A stretch of DNA of 64,000 nucleotides from Distichodus sexfasciatus (taxonomy: Eukaryota > Chordata > Actinopteri > Characiformes > Distichodontidae): assembly GCA_032718565.1 (NCBI GenBank), contig JAVGVS010000848.1:1-64000 (forward strand), given 5' to 3'. A program made the translations under genes and the position numbers. Below are positions 12,301 to 25,000 of the stretch, one piece after another. The notes below the pieces were generated by a model that was given only the letters and a program-made list of their open reading frames with translations, was not told where the DNA came from and did no database searches. The stretch's first letter is position 1; each line of letters opens with the position of its first letter.

Positions 12301-13524
12301 GACTGACTAACTGACCGACTTTTCTCCTCGTTAAAAAGTTCTAACTGATGCTGAATTTCCAGAAGCTGGCATCAAATTGCTTACCCGGCTCTGAAAGGCG
12401 ACGCGGATAGAACTTAGACGTACACAAGCCGAAAATCGAAACTCTCTCTAGCTCCAAAACGTCGGTAAGAGTTTCATCGTACTTTATACGTCACGTTTCA
12501 CGTTTGTTATGTATTCCGTTTTTTGCTTTTACGGCTACGCTGCTGCACTAATCTGAAGTGTTGCTGGATGGAATAGCTTGGCTGTAGCTTAGCTACCTTT
12601 AATTATAAAATAGCTTGTCGGAGGAAAAAGGCCAAAACTTTTGGGGAAAACGTTATCGTCAGGGAGATGACGAAATATTAACAATAGCTCCATTCATTCT
12701 TCTGTATCTGATCATTCAGTCGACTGCTTCTTGATCTTATCCAAAATTCTTTGCACTTATCGCTCGTCATATTCGTTATTTCGACTTGGACTGCGAGAAG
12801 TAACTTGTTACGATCAGAGTATTCTACTACATCCTCTCACTGCTAGAGGTGGAGTACGCATGTGCAGAAATGACGGCAATTTACTCGGTTCAATTCTTCA
12901 GACTCCGATTTCCGGTTCCTGTTCGTTTCAGTTGGTACCGGAAAACAACAATGGGTTTAAAAAATGTGGAATTACACTAGAAAAACGTTTCTCACGTGCG
13001 ATTCTGGTTTTCAAATGTGAAAAAAAAAACCGCTCTAGACAGTGATGGCGGCTACGTCTGAACGAAACGTCGTGTATCTTATAATGTGACGTTACAAAGC
13101 TACCGTTTGCACACTGCATTTTTGCTCTTCTAACATGCCAATCCAACTGACGATGGCAAAGAATATCTTTTCACGACCTCGCCAGAAAAAAATCCAATTT
13201 TTAAGTCAATTGCTCCCTCTGTTGGCCACCTACATAAATCCCAGCTTCACAAAAAAAATATGTGTTGCCACTCTCACTTTTAGTCTGGTTTAAAGGGGTT
13301 AAAAGCCACACACACACGTCCTAAATAAACACAGGCCTACACACACACACACCCCCGTTCCCAGACGAGTTCCACACGGGACTTGGTGTAAACACATCGA
13401 GTTCAGGGAACGTTTTTCTATATCCAAGTCTGGAAACAAAGCCATCTAATGTCAACACTGCAGAAGCACGTAGCTAATCTTTAATCTGTTTAAATAACCC
13501 AATAAAAGTGTGCAGAGCAGCTGC

Positions 13525-13556
<32 letters not shown>

Positions 13557-13618
13557 CGTGTGGGTCCTCAATCTAAGCGAGCTGGGCAAACACAAAGGAG
13601 CACGGCGTGGTAAGAAGC

Positions 13619-13624
13619 TTTAAT
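13619..13624 (-). terminator. Candidate C4 polyadenylation signal (ATTAAA)
   Basis: On the minus strand ATTAAA lies about 75 nt downstream of the C4 stop codon, a normal distance for a short complement-gene 3' UTR. No AATAAA is closer. Confidence 0.5.
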
Positions 13625-13696
13625 AGTCGAATTTGTCTGGAGAAAAATCATCAGCGATGCAAAGAGAAATGTGTGTTTGTGTCTTTGCAACGTTCC

Positions 13697-14977
13697 TCAG
13701 GTCTGGCAGCCCTTGCTGATGAACTCCATAGCGAAAGCATCCAGATTTTCGCATGCGATCCGTCCGTTTCCCTGGCTGGCGCACTCGGCTTGCGAAGGCC
13801 AGCGCTCAAGCCACGTCTCCTTGCCCAGAACATAGGAGTACCTGGTAGGACGAGAGCGAAAAACAGACCTGATTTGAGGCAAAAAGAGAGGTGCTCTTTT
13901 CTCGGAAGGAGGCGTCAAATTCAGCGTTACCCATCGTTGGCGCTGCCGCTGTTCCACACGTCGCTGTGAGGGCCGATGACCAGGTAATCCTGGCCCTCAA
14001 CCAGGTGGAGTCCCTCCCTGCAGTTGGCGTGGGAGAGGAAGACTCTGGTGTCGTCCTGCTTCAGGCCAATCTCGGATCCTGCGCACACAGGACGAGATGC
14101 TCACAGATTCCGGTTGTATTGCCCCGACGATACAGATTGCCAAAAGTTAATTTTGTTGCGTCCCTCACCCTCCTTGATGACCTGCAGGACCTTCATCTCG
14201 TATCGGTCGTACTGACTGGCGTTGACGCTCAGAAGCTGGACCTTAAATGCTGCGGGAGAGAGGGAACGCAAAAACACGAGTGTTCGCCAAAAATGAGAAA
14301 TGATAAACGATGGGACGTAGGTCATACAAATGTAATGATCACTGTAAAACCGGACGAACTCGTCCATGACGACGTATTGGAGAACGAGATCTCGGCAAAA
14401 TGAAGAAAACTTACATTGAGATTACAAGAAAAAAATGACTCGGAACAGATTGTGACGCAATTAGCGTCTATTTATCGACTTCCGTGTTCAAGATTATGAT
14501 AAATCGCATCTAATATATTGTTTTTGTGTCACAAAAGGTGGAAACTGATGGTTAAGTTTAACATTTCACTCATTTAACGTTCTAAACGCAAACTCATCAT
14601 GCAAACGATCAACCATTTCAGTGGACGATGGCAAACCAACAACGCAACGTGAAAAGCTGCGTTGTAAGATGTGAAGAAACCGATGTTTCCGGTGAAGGTG
14701 GAAGTTTACCGTGACGTAATCCGTTGCACGCAAATTTCTGCCGGTCGCTCGCTGAAATCGCATGACTTTCCGTTTTCGCGCCGCAGCAGTCGCCTGTGCA
14801 GAGAGTGCGTTCAAGTACATTTCGGGTTCAAAAAGGTTAAGGCGTGAGTGAGGGAGAGAGGAAGTAAGTAATTGTGTGTAAACTCACCCTGAGTGCAACG
14901 GCAAATGTTGTCGTTGCATATTTGACTGAGCTGCTCCTTGTCCTCTGGAGGTGTGTAGAATCTGATGCAACTTTTAT
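13697..14977 (-). other. C4 C-terminal netrin-like (C345C) domain exons
   Basis: The last five exons encode the C345C/NTR domain with its cysteines (DKSCIRFY, QICNDNICRC, the KFACNG region, SHANCREG, QAECASQ and RIACENLDAF) and end in SKGCQT before TGA. The ending resembles human C4 (GTQGCQV) more than C3 (VFGCPN) or C5 (LNGC). This domain binds convertase partners in the family. Confidence 0.85.
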
Positions 14978-16010
14978 CTGATACAGCCAAAACACGCACC
15001 ACATTTGGCATTTTGCATTCGAATCACTGTAATGCGTCACGACGTAACAAACATAATAAACCAAAGACACGTTTACACAATCAGTGTATCGTTCCAGCCG
15101 TCGTTTTTTGTTTTTTTTTTAAACGTGCTCCCGTCTTTGTTATTTGACCAGGGAATCAACCTCTCTCTTTTATTTATTTTCATTTTAGAAACATTTTTGG
15201 TATTAATTTGAAAATGAACGCACGATACACGGGTTAGTGACACAACAGAATAGTGACACGAACTTTATTTAACAAATAAACTCAAATAAATAGAAAAATG
15301 ACAAAACTTGAGAACTGAAATACACTGGAAAATAATCTAGGGCCGTGCCTAAAGATCAATATATCGTGATATTATCTTTCACAATATATTATAACTATTT
15401 CTAGCTTCAAAAATTGATATTTCCGAGGGGGACGATCGTGCACCACGAGCACCCTCAGATAACTGACTGGGCACTTTCAGTTCTTATTTTCACTCTTATG
15501 CACTTTATCTTAACATTTTTGGTGTCCGCTAGTTCAGTGCGTTAAAATGCAAAGACAGTAAAGTTGAAATTCCGTTCTGAGTTATGTCGTTTTGGCTGAA
15601 TCGTACACAGCAACTTGCATTTCGACATTTTCAGTGCACTGTAGAATATCGCAATATGTCACAATATGTATAGTATCGCAATATATCGTGACATAATCAT
15701 ATCGTGACCCATGTATCGTGATACGTATCGTATGGTGAGGTCCTTGCCAATACCCACTCCTAAAATAGACCCCAAAGAAAAATAACACGTTTATACAGTG
15801 TCTGAACAGTGTAAAACCGTATTTATCGTGTGTACTGTGTTAAGTTTACAGTGTGTACTGTATTTGTGTGTGTGTGTGTGTTCATATTGAAATATTTCAT
15901 GTACCTTTATTATAATACTGGTAAACGGTAACTGTAGAAGGCTGGAGAAGGCCAACTTTGAACTTCTGCTGGAGTCTGAAAGTGATGATGTCTGTCTCTA
16001 TGTTGGAGAC

Positions 16011-16042
<32 letters not shown>

Positions 16043-19000
16043 TTTTTCAAAAATATTTTTGACAATTGATTTTATACATTTATTACAAATATAAAAAACT
16101 GAACATAACAGAAAAAAATATCGACATGTAGATAACTGAACCCCAAAACATTACCTTAAACAGGTGTATGATGAGAGACCCTCTGTCGCTCAGGTTGTCC
16201 ACCACTTGGAAGTTGTTTATATAGCGGTCAACGGAGTTTGAGAGCTGCGGAGCCGCGTAAAACACCACGTAAAACATCACACTACAGCGTTTCTTGCTGC
16301 TCGAAACAAACGGAAAACCCGAAAATGGTGGTTCTCACTTAGACGTTTTGTGCTGTGCTATTTGAGAGTTGTCTTTCTGCCACTAGAGGTCAGCCTTACT
16401 GCATTTTAGGATTGAAATCCGTGAGATTTTGTAGATTTGTAGCACAAAACAATCTCAAAATTGGGTGGTAATTGGACGCAAACTTCAATAAACCGTGTAG
16501 CATGTTATTAATAATTAGTGACATTTACATCTGTATTTTCACAGATTTAAAAGTCCATCCTATTGTTGAAATGCTCTTTCCTTTCAGTCATACATTTGTC
16601 TCTGAAATTACTTGCATTTTATTCCCAAATCATAAACAATTTCATTTTTCATTTTGATCACCTGCTCCAAATCGGAATATTCTGGCTCAAAGCCGGTGGG
16701 CAGACTGATGTCCAGAACAGCCATACGGACTTGACGCGGCTCCAGAGCTCTGATTGGGCAAAAATGTCTGGTTATATGATGATGATGAACGTACACTATG
16801 ATACCGCGTTAAGTTGAATGTCTCACCTCACGTTGATGGTGAGATTATAATACTTCTCGACATCTGGTGGTGGCTTCTCTGCATCATGCAAGTTAGAAAA
16901 AAAACGTGAAGAAGCAATTGGAGAAGTTTTCAGGTTGTGGCATCATTAACGTTTATAACGTTTCGCATTATGAGAACACGCACCGCTGCTCTCGCTGATG
17001 GAAACGTCCAGTTCAAAGCCGTTGCAGGAGCTTTTCTCATAGGCGTCAGGCAACTCGTTATACACTGTTACAACCTGCAGGGAGAGACATGACGGAGAAT
17101 TACAAAGGCCCTGTTTATTCTGAGTTATTCTGAGATTTCTCCTCTTTGTCATTTCTTCTGACTCCTCATACCTGAACCTATATACACATTCCAGTGTTAC
17201 ATGATCTCATGCGTTTCTTATGATCTTTCATATGCGTTTGTAGTACCTCCAGGATGCCTTGTCCCTTCCCTGTAGCCATCACTGTAAAGTCCCGATCAAG
17301 AGGAACCTGTGAACCCACCAAACTTCCAGAATGAGTGAATGTCACGTAGAATAAGATCCGACACCAGACAAATACCAGTCAATTAACTGACCCGTGAAGA
17401 TCGTGCTACATGGGCCAATCTGGAAGTAAAGGCCCAGTGAGTGTCCGAGCGGCCGGGGACGGCCAGTTCCACCTGTAGACTCAGTTCAGATGAAGGAGGC
17501 TTCCTTAATAGATACTCCGAGAGGGCCTGTAGCACCACCAGGGTGGACTGAAAGATGGAGAAGGAATCAGTAATATCCCAAGATAAGTGTTATGATACAC
17601 ATGATACTATACTTCAGCGCTTGAGGGCCGCCTGAATAAGTTCACTCCCAGGGGGCCCTGAAAAACACGACTCCATCAGTTCGTGGCCAATTCGTAAGTA
17701 GTGGTACCTGCGTGGAACCAAATCCTCCCCCGACCCCACGCTGCTCATTGAGCCATTTGAAGGGGGCGTCAGCCTCTGACAGGTGACCCCCTTTCAGCAG
17801 TGCTAATAGAGCATATCCTGTAGCTTCCAGGGTGTAGAACTTGTTATCCGAATCTGGCCAGTGAGTGCGATCTGAGGTTTAAAAAAAAAGAGGAAAAAGA
17901 AAGTGAAAGACTTCTAGTCCCTGACCAAGAGACAAAAAAAAATAGACCTACAATGCACCACAGCAAGCCCCATTAGCTAGGGGGAGGAAGGGTATTTGAG
18001 TTTTTGGGGGACAGGGCCAGAGCCGAATACCTGGCGATGCAGCCTTCATCAGCAAGCTCTTCTGACAGCCTTGGTTGCTCACAGCCAGAGCGTAGCAAGC
18101 TATAGCCACGGAGTACGGTCTGCTAAGTTTCGGGAAGTTTTCCTTGAGGTATTCCCCTGCTCTTCGGTACGCCACCTCTGTGTTGATTTCTGCGTTGCTA
18201 CAACTGAAACTTTGAGCCTCAGCCAAGGCAATGAGTACGAATGCAGTTAGCGTCTGTCTGGATTCGCCACCATAAACACCTCCCTGTATACAGCAAAATG
18301 AAAACATAAAAAAATTACGTTTTTGGTTCGATAGCAGCAAATAAAAGCACTCAAATTGTGTTCCAATCGGCGACCTTCAACTTTTTCTGCAGTTATTGTC
18401 TTCTCAAAGGATCTTTACACTTTACCACTGGTCCAAATATTACACAAACCCTCATCAGTACCCTTGCTGTACCATTTCTTCCTTTTATGACGTCTCACCA
18501 TCATATAGGTGGCAGAGACGGGATTGTCCTCCTTAAAGGTTCCAGATGAGAGCTGTTTGTTCTTGAGCAGGTAACGCAGAGGCCCACAAATGTGCTGCTC
18601 CTTTATGGTGATGAAGGAGTTGGACATGGAGAACACTTTCACCACAAAGGCTGTAATCCTGGTCAAGAGAACGGGCGTTTAATGATGATAGGTTTTCGAG
18701 ATCACTCACAAATTCCTTTCCTTACATACATACCAGGTGCTTGCTCCTTCCCTTCTGTACGGTGGATAAGAATCATCACTTCTTTGAAAATTAAGCTGGT
18801 TCGTATAGCCTGAGACAGACACAGAAAGAGAAGACATTCTTCCATCCCACCAACGAAACGTGAAGTGTCATCTACATGTCTGCCCGTCCACTCATAAATC
18901 ATTCATCCATCCATCTTTTTTTTCCAACCTTTCTGGATGTAGCCGATAGCCTCCACCCTGCGCTCCATTCCCACGCTTTCCCACTGTTTACTTCGGTCCA

Positions 19001-22000
19001 GGTATTGCGTGGCTATGAGGGGAAGTGTGAAGCTGGCCAAGTTCTGCTCCACACACCCACCAGGCATCCGGATCAGCGTCGCAAGCGAGTCCTGGTTGAT
19101 GGAGTTGTCGATGCTGTCCGAAAGCACGTTACCTTCAGGCACAAATTCAACACGCAAATCAATGTGTCACGAATGACAAGGTCTTCCTCCAAGGCCTAAT
19201 AGTCGGAGGCATTAGCAAATCGCTCACCTCTGACGTTGACGTGCGTCTCGGGTAGTGAGTTAGGAACCACATTGCTCAGTTTAGACTTTTTCACATTAAT
19301 AAGCTGCTTTCCATCTGTTGGTCAAATACATGCAAATGCACCTCTTAGTCAAGATCTTTATTGCAAGTAAGGCTGACCGACGGATTAAGTTATGATACCT
19401 GCATCTCCATTTTCATCAGGATTCAAAATATAGCTCCTCACATGCAACTTCTGAATCCCCTCCACCTAAAATGAAAAGAAGCACACATAATGCAGTTATA
19501 AAATGCCATTTAAGCTTATGCTTTTAAAATTAAATTCAGGTGAAAGTTGGAGATAAGCAGGTACTGGTTCCTACTGGCAATGTCCAAGCACTTCAGCTTC
19601 TGGAGCACTTTTGTGTAATTTTATACCTTAATACAGTACAGTTTGATCGATCAATTAGCATCTCTTTAGTGTACATGGAAGCTTTAACTCATTGGAACTC
19701 AATATTTGTGTTGGCCATTTTCTAGCACCTTGCTGTGGTTTCAACTCACCAAAAATCATATATTGGGAATCCTTTGTCCAGAAACTGATCAATGGAATAT
19801 ATGTAAAATATTATTATGGAACTCTCACCACCACTTTAAGATTCTTCCGAATGGCGTCCTCTCCAGAGAAATGGCGTGCTGTGGCGGTGACCTGCAGGGG
19901 GAGCTCTCCAGCACGGAGTGGGATGACAGTGTAGCGCAAGACAAAAGAAGATCGTGCTCGCACTGATGCCTTCTGCCTGTGAGCGCCAGTAAAGGCAACG
20001 CTGCACATGTCCTCCGTCTTCTCTAGGATCACCATCACCTACAAAGCCGCGGTACACCGTCATTAACCTCAGACCGACAAATAATCAACATTTCAATGAA
20101 ACGCAATTTCATTGTGTATGAACAACCTCCAAGTCCTCGTTCATGTAGTTATGCAGAACCGCCTTGACCTCCACGTGTTCGTTTCGGGCTGCGGTGCGAG
20201 GAAGCTTCAGATCAACAAAGAAGCGCTTCCATGCTTTGATGTTATAGGGCTCTGCCACGCAAAAGCCTGCAGGTGTTTAAAAAGAAACCATCTTTCATAG
20301 AAAGCAGGACATTTTCTTAAAAGATAAGTGAATTTAGAACAAAGAGTAGGTCAACGGGTGTCAGGTGGTGGGTGAGAAACGATTACCTTTCTCAGGTGAG
20401 CCACTTATTCCTAAAATCCCCCACTGGGTGATACTGTCAGGGAGAACCTGGTCCACCTTCAAAGTGGCCAACCTGTTTAGACCCAATATATATTGGAGAA
20501 ATTAAAAACGTTAAGAGGTCCCATTAAGGGCAATTTGGCCTTGATGATATTAATATTATTGATTAATAATTGTATTAATCAATTAATTTATCAACACTAG
20601 CTCACTTACAAGCTTCATACAGCAGATTGAGCTAAAGGCAGTAAAAGACACACAAAACATGGCAACATAGGAGAATTTTACATCACTTTTACCCATCTCT
20701 GGCAAGTGGTCCAGACACATCAGGTAATCTGACGTCCGTCCACAGCCAGGACTCATAAAACTTGGTCCGAACATAGATATCGTCTACTTCAGCATACTCC
20801 TCTTCATCAAAATCTTCTGCCAAAGGCTGATTTTCTGAATCTGTCTGAGCCTCTGAACCTTCCATACGTCCCGCAGCTCCCATAGGTTCAGAAGGATAAG
20901 AAGAGACTGGTATTTCAGGGCGGCCTGGTAGGCCAGGGGGGCCTGGTATGCCAGCCTCTCCTCTAGCAGGTATGCGATGGTGAGGTTGTCCAACTGGAGA
21001 ACAGGAAAGACGTGACACAGGATAAGTGGATTCAGGTGTGATGTAGAATGTAACTATAATAATTGATGTTTCCTGTTAAACTACCTCTCAGACATAGAGT
21101 ATATACATTTATCACATGCTCTTCTCAAGACCAATTTTACATTTCCCTACAGAGATGCTGTGTTGTTGATCATAAGACCATGATATTGGAAATTGAACTT
21201 AAAACCACATCTAAAACCACAACCTCTCATTTGAGAAGCTTCTTCTGTTCTGAATTTGCTCAGAAATTGTGAGGTCACTGAGCATAACTCTTAACCCTAA
21301 GGTCTTGAGTGCTGAAATTGAAGGCAGCTGGACTTTTTAAGGTTCTTCCAAAAGCCTTCTTTAGTTCTGAACTGAATAGGAATTATAAAAAGCACCTTGG
21401 GGTCAAGGGTTAAGGTATAGGTTCTCAGTCATCCAGGACATGATAGTCTTGGTAGTGCCTGAATCAAAAAATACCCACTTGGTAATCTAAAATCTTATAC
21501 TGTAGTTACCAACTCAGGATTTCAGTCACAGCATAGACCACTCTTAGTAAAACACCAAGAGGTTTGAGCTCTCATTGTATTCTACCTCACTCAAGACTAC
21601 TATCTTGTCCTGGATAACTGAGAACCTGCCCAAACTGCTCCTTATGATTCTGGAAATGCAAGTCTCACTCTAAACCACTTCTCCATCACCATGGTCTTAA
21701 GTGACATAAACCCTGAGTTGGTGATCATTAAGATTGGAGTTTGAATCCCAGGAACATCTGTGGGTCCCTGAGCAATGCCCATGATCCCGACTTGCTCCAG
21801 GGAGACTGTATAATCCCAGTAGATAGGAAATGAAAATCAATGTGTATATTATTGTAAATGTAAATCTCTTTGTGGACATGAACACTCACATCGGGCCATC
21901 ACCATCTCACTCTCCCTGGAATTCATATATATGCGTAAACCAGGGTGAGGGCGACGTGGATAAACAATTTCATATTCAAAGGATGGCATGGGGGTCGTTG

Positions 22001-25000
22001 TAGTCGGCTCGGCCGTCGTTGGCGGAGGAGGGGTGATGGGGCCCAGCACCTCTCCCCGGAACTTGGAGCAGCACTGGAGGAAGGCCTCCACGCAGGTCCA
22101 GCCCTCAGCAATGTAGTACGAACGGCGTAAGCAGGAATACGGCATGGGGATGTCTCTCATGCCGTCGATACAACAGCGCTGCAGGAGCTTGTCGGAGTAC
22201 CTTTTTTCTGACCACACACAAAAGACAAAAGACGGTAATTATTGGAACTCATGGCTGACGTCTTGTCTGCTAAAACTGAAATCTGATTGCGCTTACCCAG
22301 TTCCGCTCTGAGGTGTATACGGGCTGTGGAGCGCCTCGTCCGGGGCTTCCAAGGGCACGGATCTTTTGGGGAAAAGTAGGATGTTAAATCAGACCACAGG
22401 GCCTATTCTTTGCTCCTGTAAATTAAAATTAGTCCTCCCAAATCGATCCCTCATTTCAAAGAAATGCAAAATAGAATACTTTGTTTTAGCTGGGCATATA
22501 TGTATCACTGACCAAATCTAATTCGCGTTTTTTGTGGCATAAAGTTGTGTATTACTGATGGATTCACTAAAAGTAGATCAATAGCTTGCAACATGCAAAC
22601 ATACAGATCAAACAGTAGAAAATCAGTACTATTACCTAACCAATGTAAGGGCAAAGTCTTAATCTGTCAAACATTTAAGCAGAACAGATAAGTTTTAGTA
22701 AATAGGTATGGCGAGTCTTTGGACATTTGATGTTCACAAGTTTGGTATTATCTATTCAGGAACCCTGATGTAAATTATGGACCTAATTAAGTCCACATAA
22801 CAAAATCGTACAATTTTACAAGAAATGCACTTTGTAGACTGTAAAATTCAGCATTTTACGACATTAAAAAGCCACATGCTGCCATCTTCTCAACGTATGC
22901 AGTGGTACCATCACTGTTGGTGCTCTGCATGTAGTTAGACTGAAAGAGCAGTCCTGCATCTTTAAACACGCCCATGCTGTCTTGACCTCCCCCTGGGGAG
23001 CAGCCCATATCGCCGCGACCCACAGTCTCCCAAATCTGAGAAATGAAAGTGGTGCAGAACTCGGTTAGTTGGCATAATTGGCTTATGAGTTGGCGAGACT
23101 CGAAACATGGTTGCTGTAAAGCAGTGTCACCTTTCTCTGTGTTAGTCGACTGTTGCTCAGTAGGAAAACGGCATTGTCTACTGCAACCAGGCTGACTTTT
23201 GCCCCGGGGTCACCTCTAATCTGGAAGCGAAAGGTGTCCCCTGGCGAGTATGAGTCCGACACGTGCCCCTGTTCTGGGCCCACACTGAGCTGGAAGGAGA
23301 TTCAGACAGCCAACAATTGCATAAATGAATTAATGATACATTGCTGAAGCAATTTAGGCACCCAAAGTACTTGGGTATCACATTGCGGACATACTTCAAC
23401 CTCATGAACACGTATTAAATAATGCATTGTTCAGACCTCAGACCACAAGTCAGGTGAAGGTGACTTTCACAATCTACAGTAGGTGACTCAAAACATGGTG
23501 GCGCAGACACAGAAGAGAATTCACCAAGAGGACGACCAAAGTGTCCAAATTTAAAAGGAAGCATTATTTTGGAAGCGTTCCCTCACTTGTTCGGAAAGAT
23601 GCCATTGGAATTTTTAGGGGCTCAGAGAATAAGGGACCAAAGTCTCTGAACTGGGATTTTGGGATTCACATAAACCTCAGGATGGTGCCCTCGTTGGACC
23701 CAGCAGCAACCAAAACATCTCCCATTTGAGTACTGGCCAGACTGAAGCCTGATTACCAAATCTGAACTGCAGGTGGTAACAGCTGGCAATGACACAGACT
23801 TCAGACAACCTCATAAATGCACCTCAATCTGTGTCCCAAATAGACTCACCGCTCCAACACAGTGACTGTCCATCTCAATCAGCACAGAGTCTGCCACAAC
23901 CTCTGATTTGAACTGCCACGGCAAGAGGCAGTACGCCACAAACCGGAACGAAGGCAGCATCTCTGAGCTGACCGGCAGAGCCAAGTTAGTTATTTCCTGA
24001 TTTTCTGTGTTCACCCTTCCGGCACGGATAATCTTGCCTTTACTCAGCACCTAGGTACACCGAAGAGGGAGAGAGAGAGAGAGAGATCCCAGGTAAAGAA
24101 ATTGACACAAGTAGACTTGTAGTCTTACAAGAACAGTTGCCTGTGTAGGTTTTCAGGCGCCCAAGAGATGATACGCTTGAGTGCTTAAACCAATTGCAAC
24201 TGGACTTCTTTTCAGGTCTTGAAGACATTTAAAGTCTCATCCAAAAGGCTTCTTCAGGTCTAAAATGGCTGGGAAAATCTAGGTATTGAGTAGGGTTGTT
24301 ACAGTGAAGGTGGGCCTGAGAACAGTTCCAAGAGCAGTTATTTCTGTTTATTTAAAGGCAGAAGGGAAAAAAAGCACACTCACCGCATATGAAATATATT
24401 TGATGACGCTCCTTTCCTTCTCAGAGAAGGTGCTGATGTGCAACTTGAAGTTTAAGAACTCTCCCAGCTTTACCGCCGATTTGTCAACAGAGATGTACAG
24501 GTAGTTTTGACGACTCATGTCAGAAGGCATATACGGATTGACCCTTAGGCTCTCGGATGCCTGTTGCTCATCTTTGGCATCAGGGACTACAGTCTTCACC
24601 TGAAAAGTGAGGTTGAAATATGATAAGCAGTGTTGGGCCTCTACAAATAAAACATGGGTAATGCAAAGTAATGAACCTAGTTAGACTCACAGTGATCAAC
24701 TGTGTCCCCAAACTGGAGGGCATGTTAAAGGACGCTTTGATGGTGCCACTGTGGACTGTAACTGGACTGGACAGGAAGTTGATTTGGACAGGAACGTTTG
24801 GAGCTGGAGAGCCATCATGGTGGCTTATTTTAACCTGGGGAGCAAGTCCGGAACATTTGAACAAATCGCTGCTAAAAACCGTCTAGAGTTTATTGAGTGA
24901 ATTTTAAAGCCAACTACCGTTAAGTCAAAAGGTAGGCCCGGCTTAAAAAATCTCGGGGTGTCCTTGAAGGAGATTGTGTGCAACGCCAAAACGATCTTGA

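Larger units (their letters stand above)
1951..13600. other. Gene-free interval between the PDGF-A upstream region and the C4 3' end
   Basis: I found no exon with splice borders or recognisable protein similarity here on either strand. The long open frames consist of CA/GT or GA repeats or low-complexity sequence. Content includes CA/GT tracts at about 2757-2785, 5277-5305, 5726-5760, 6103-6123, 6257-6282, 7419-7438, 8298-8320, 8444-8471 and 13,522-13,553, a CT/TC stretch at 2787-2823, and the SINE-like and other repeats listed separately. The 2.0-5.0 kb part may hold distal PDGF-A regulatory sequence, but nothing visible proves it. Confidence 0.6.

Noticed and set aside
20784..20993. Alternative open frame over the collagen-like part of the C4 exon
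   Set aside because: It does not fit the phase of the upstream exon and hits a stop before the conserved SWLW motif.
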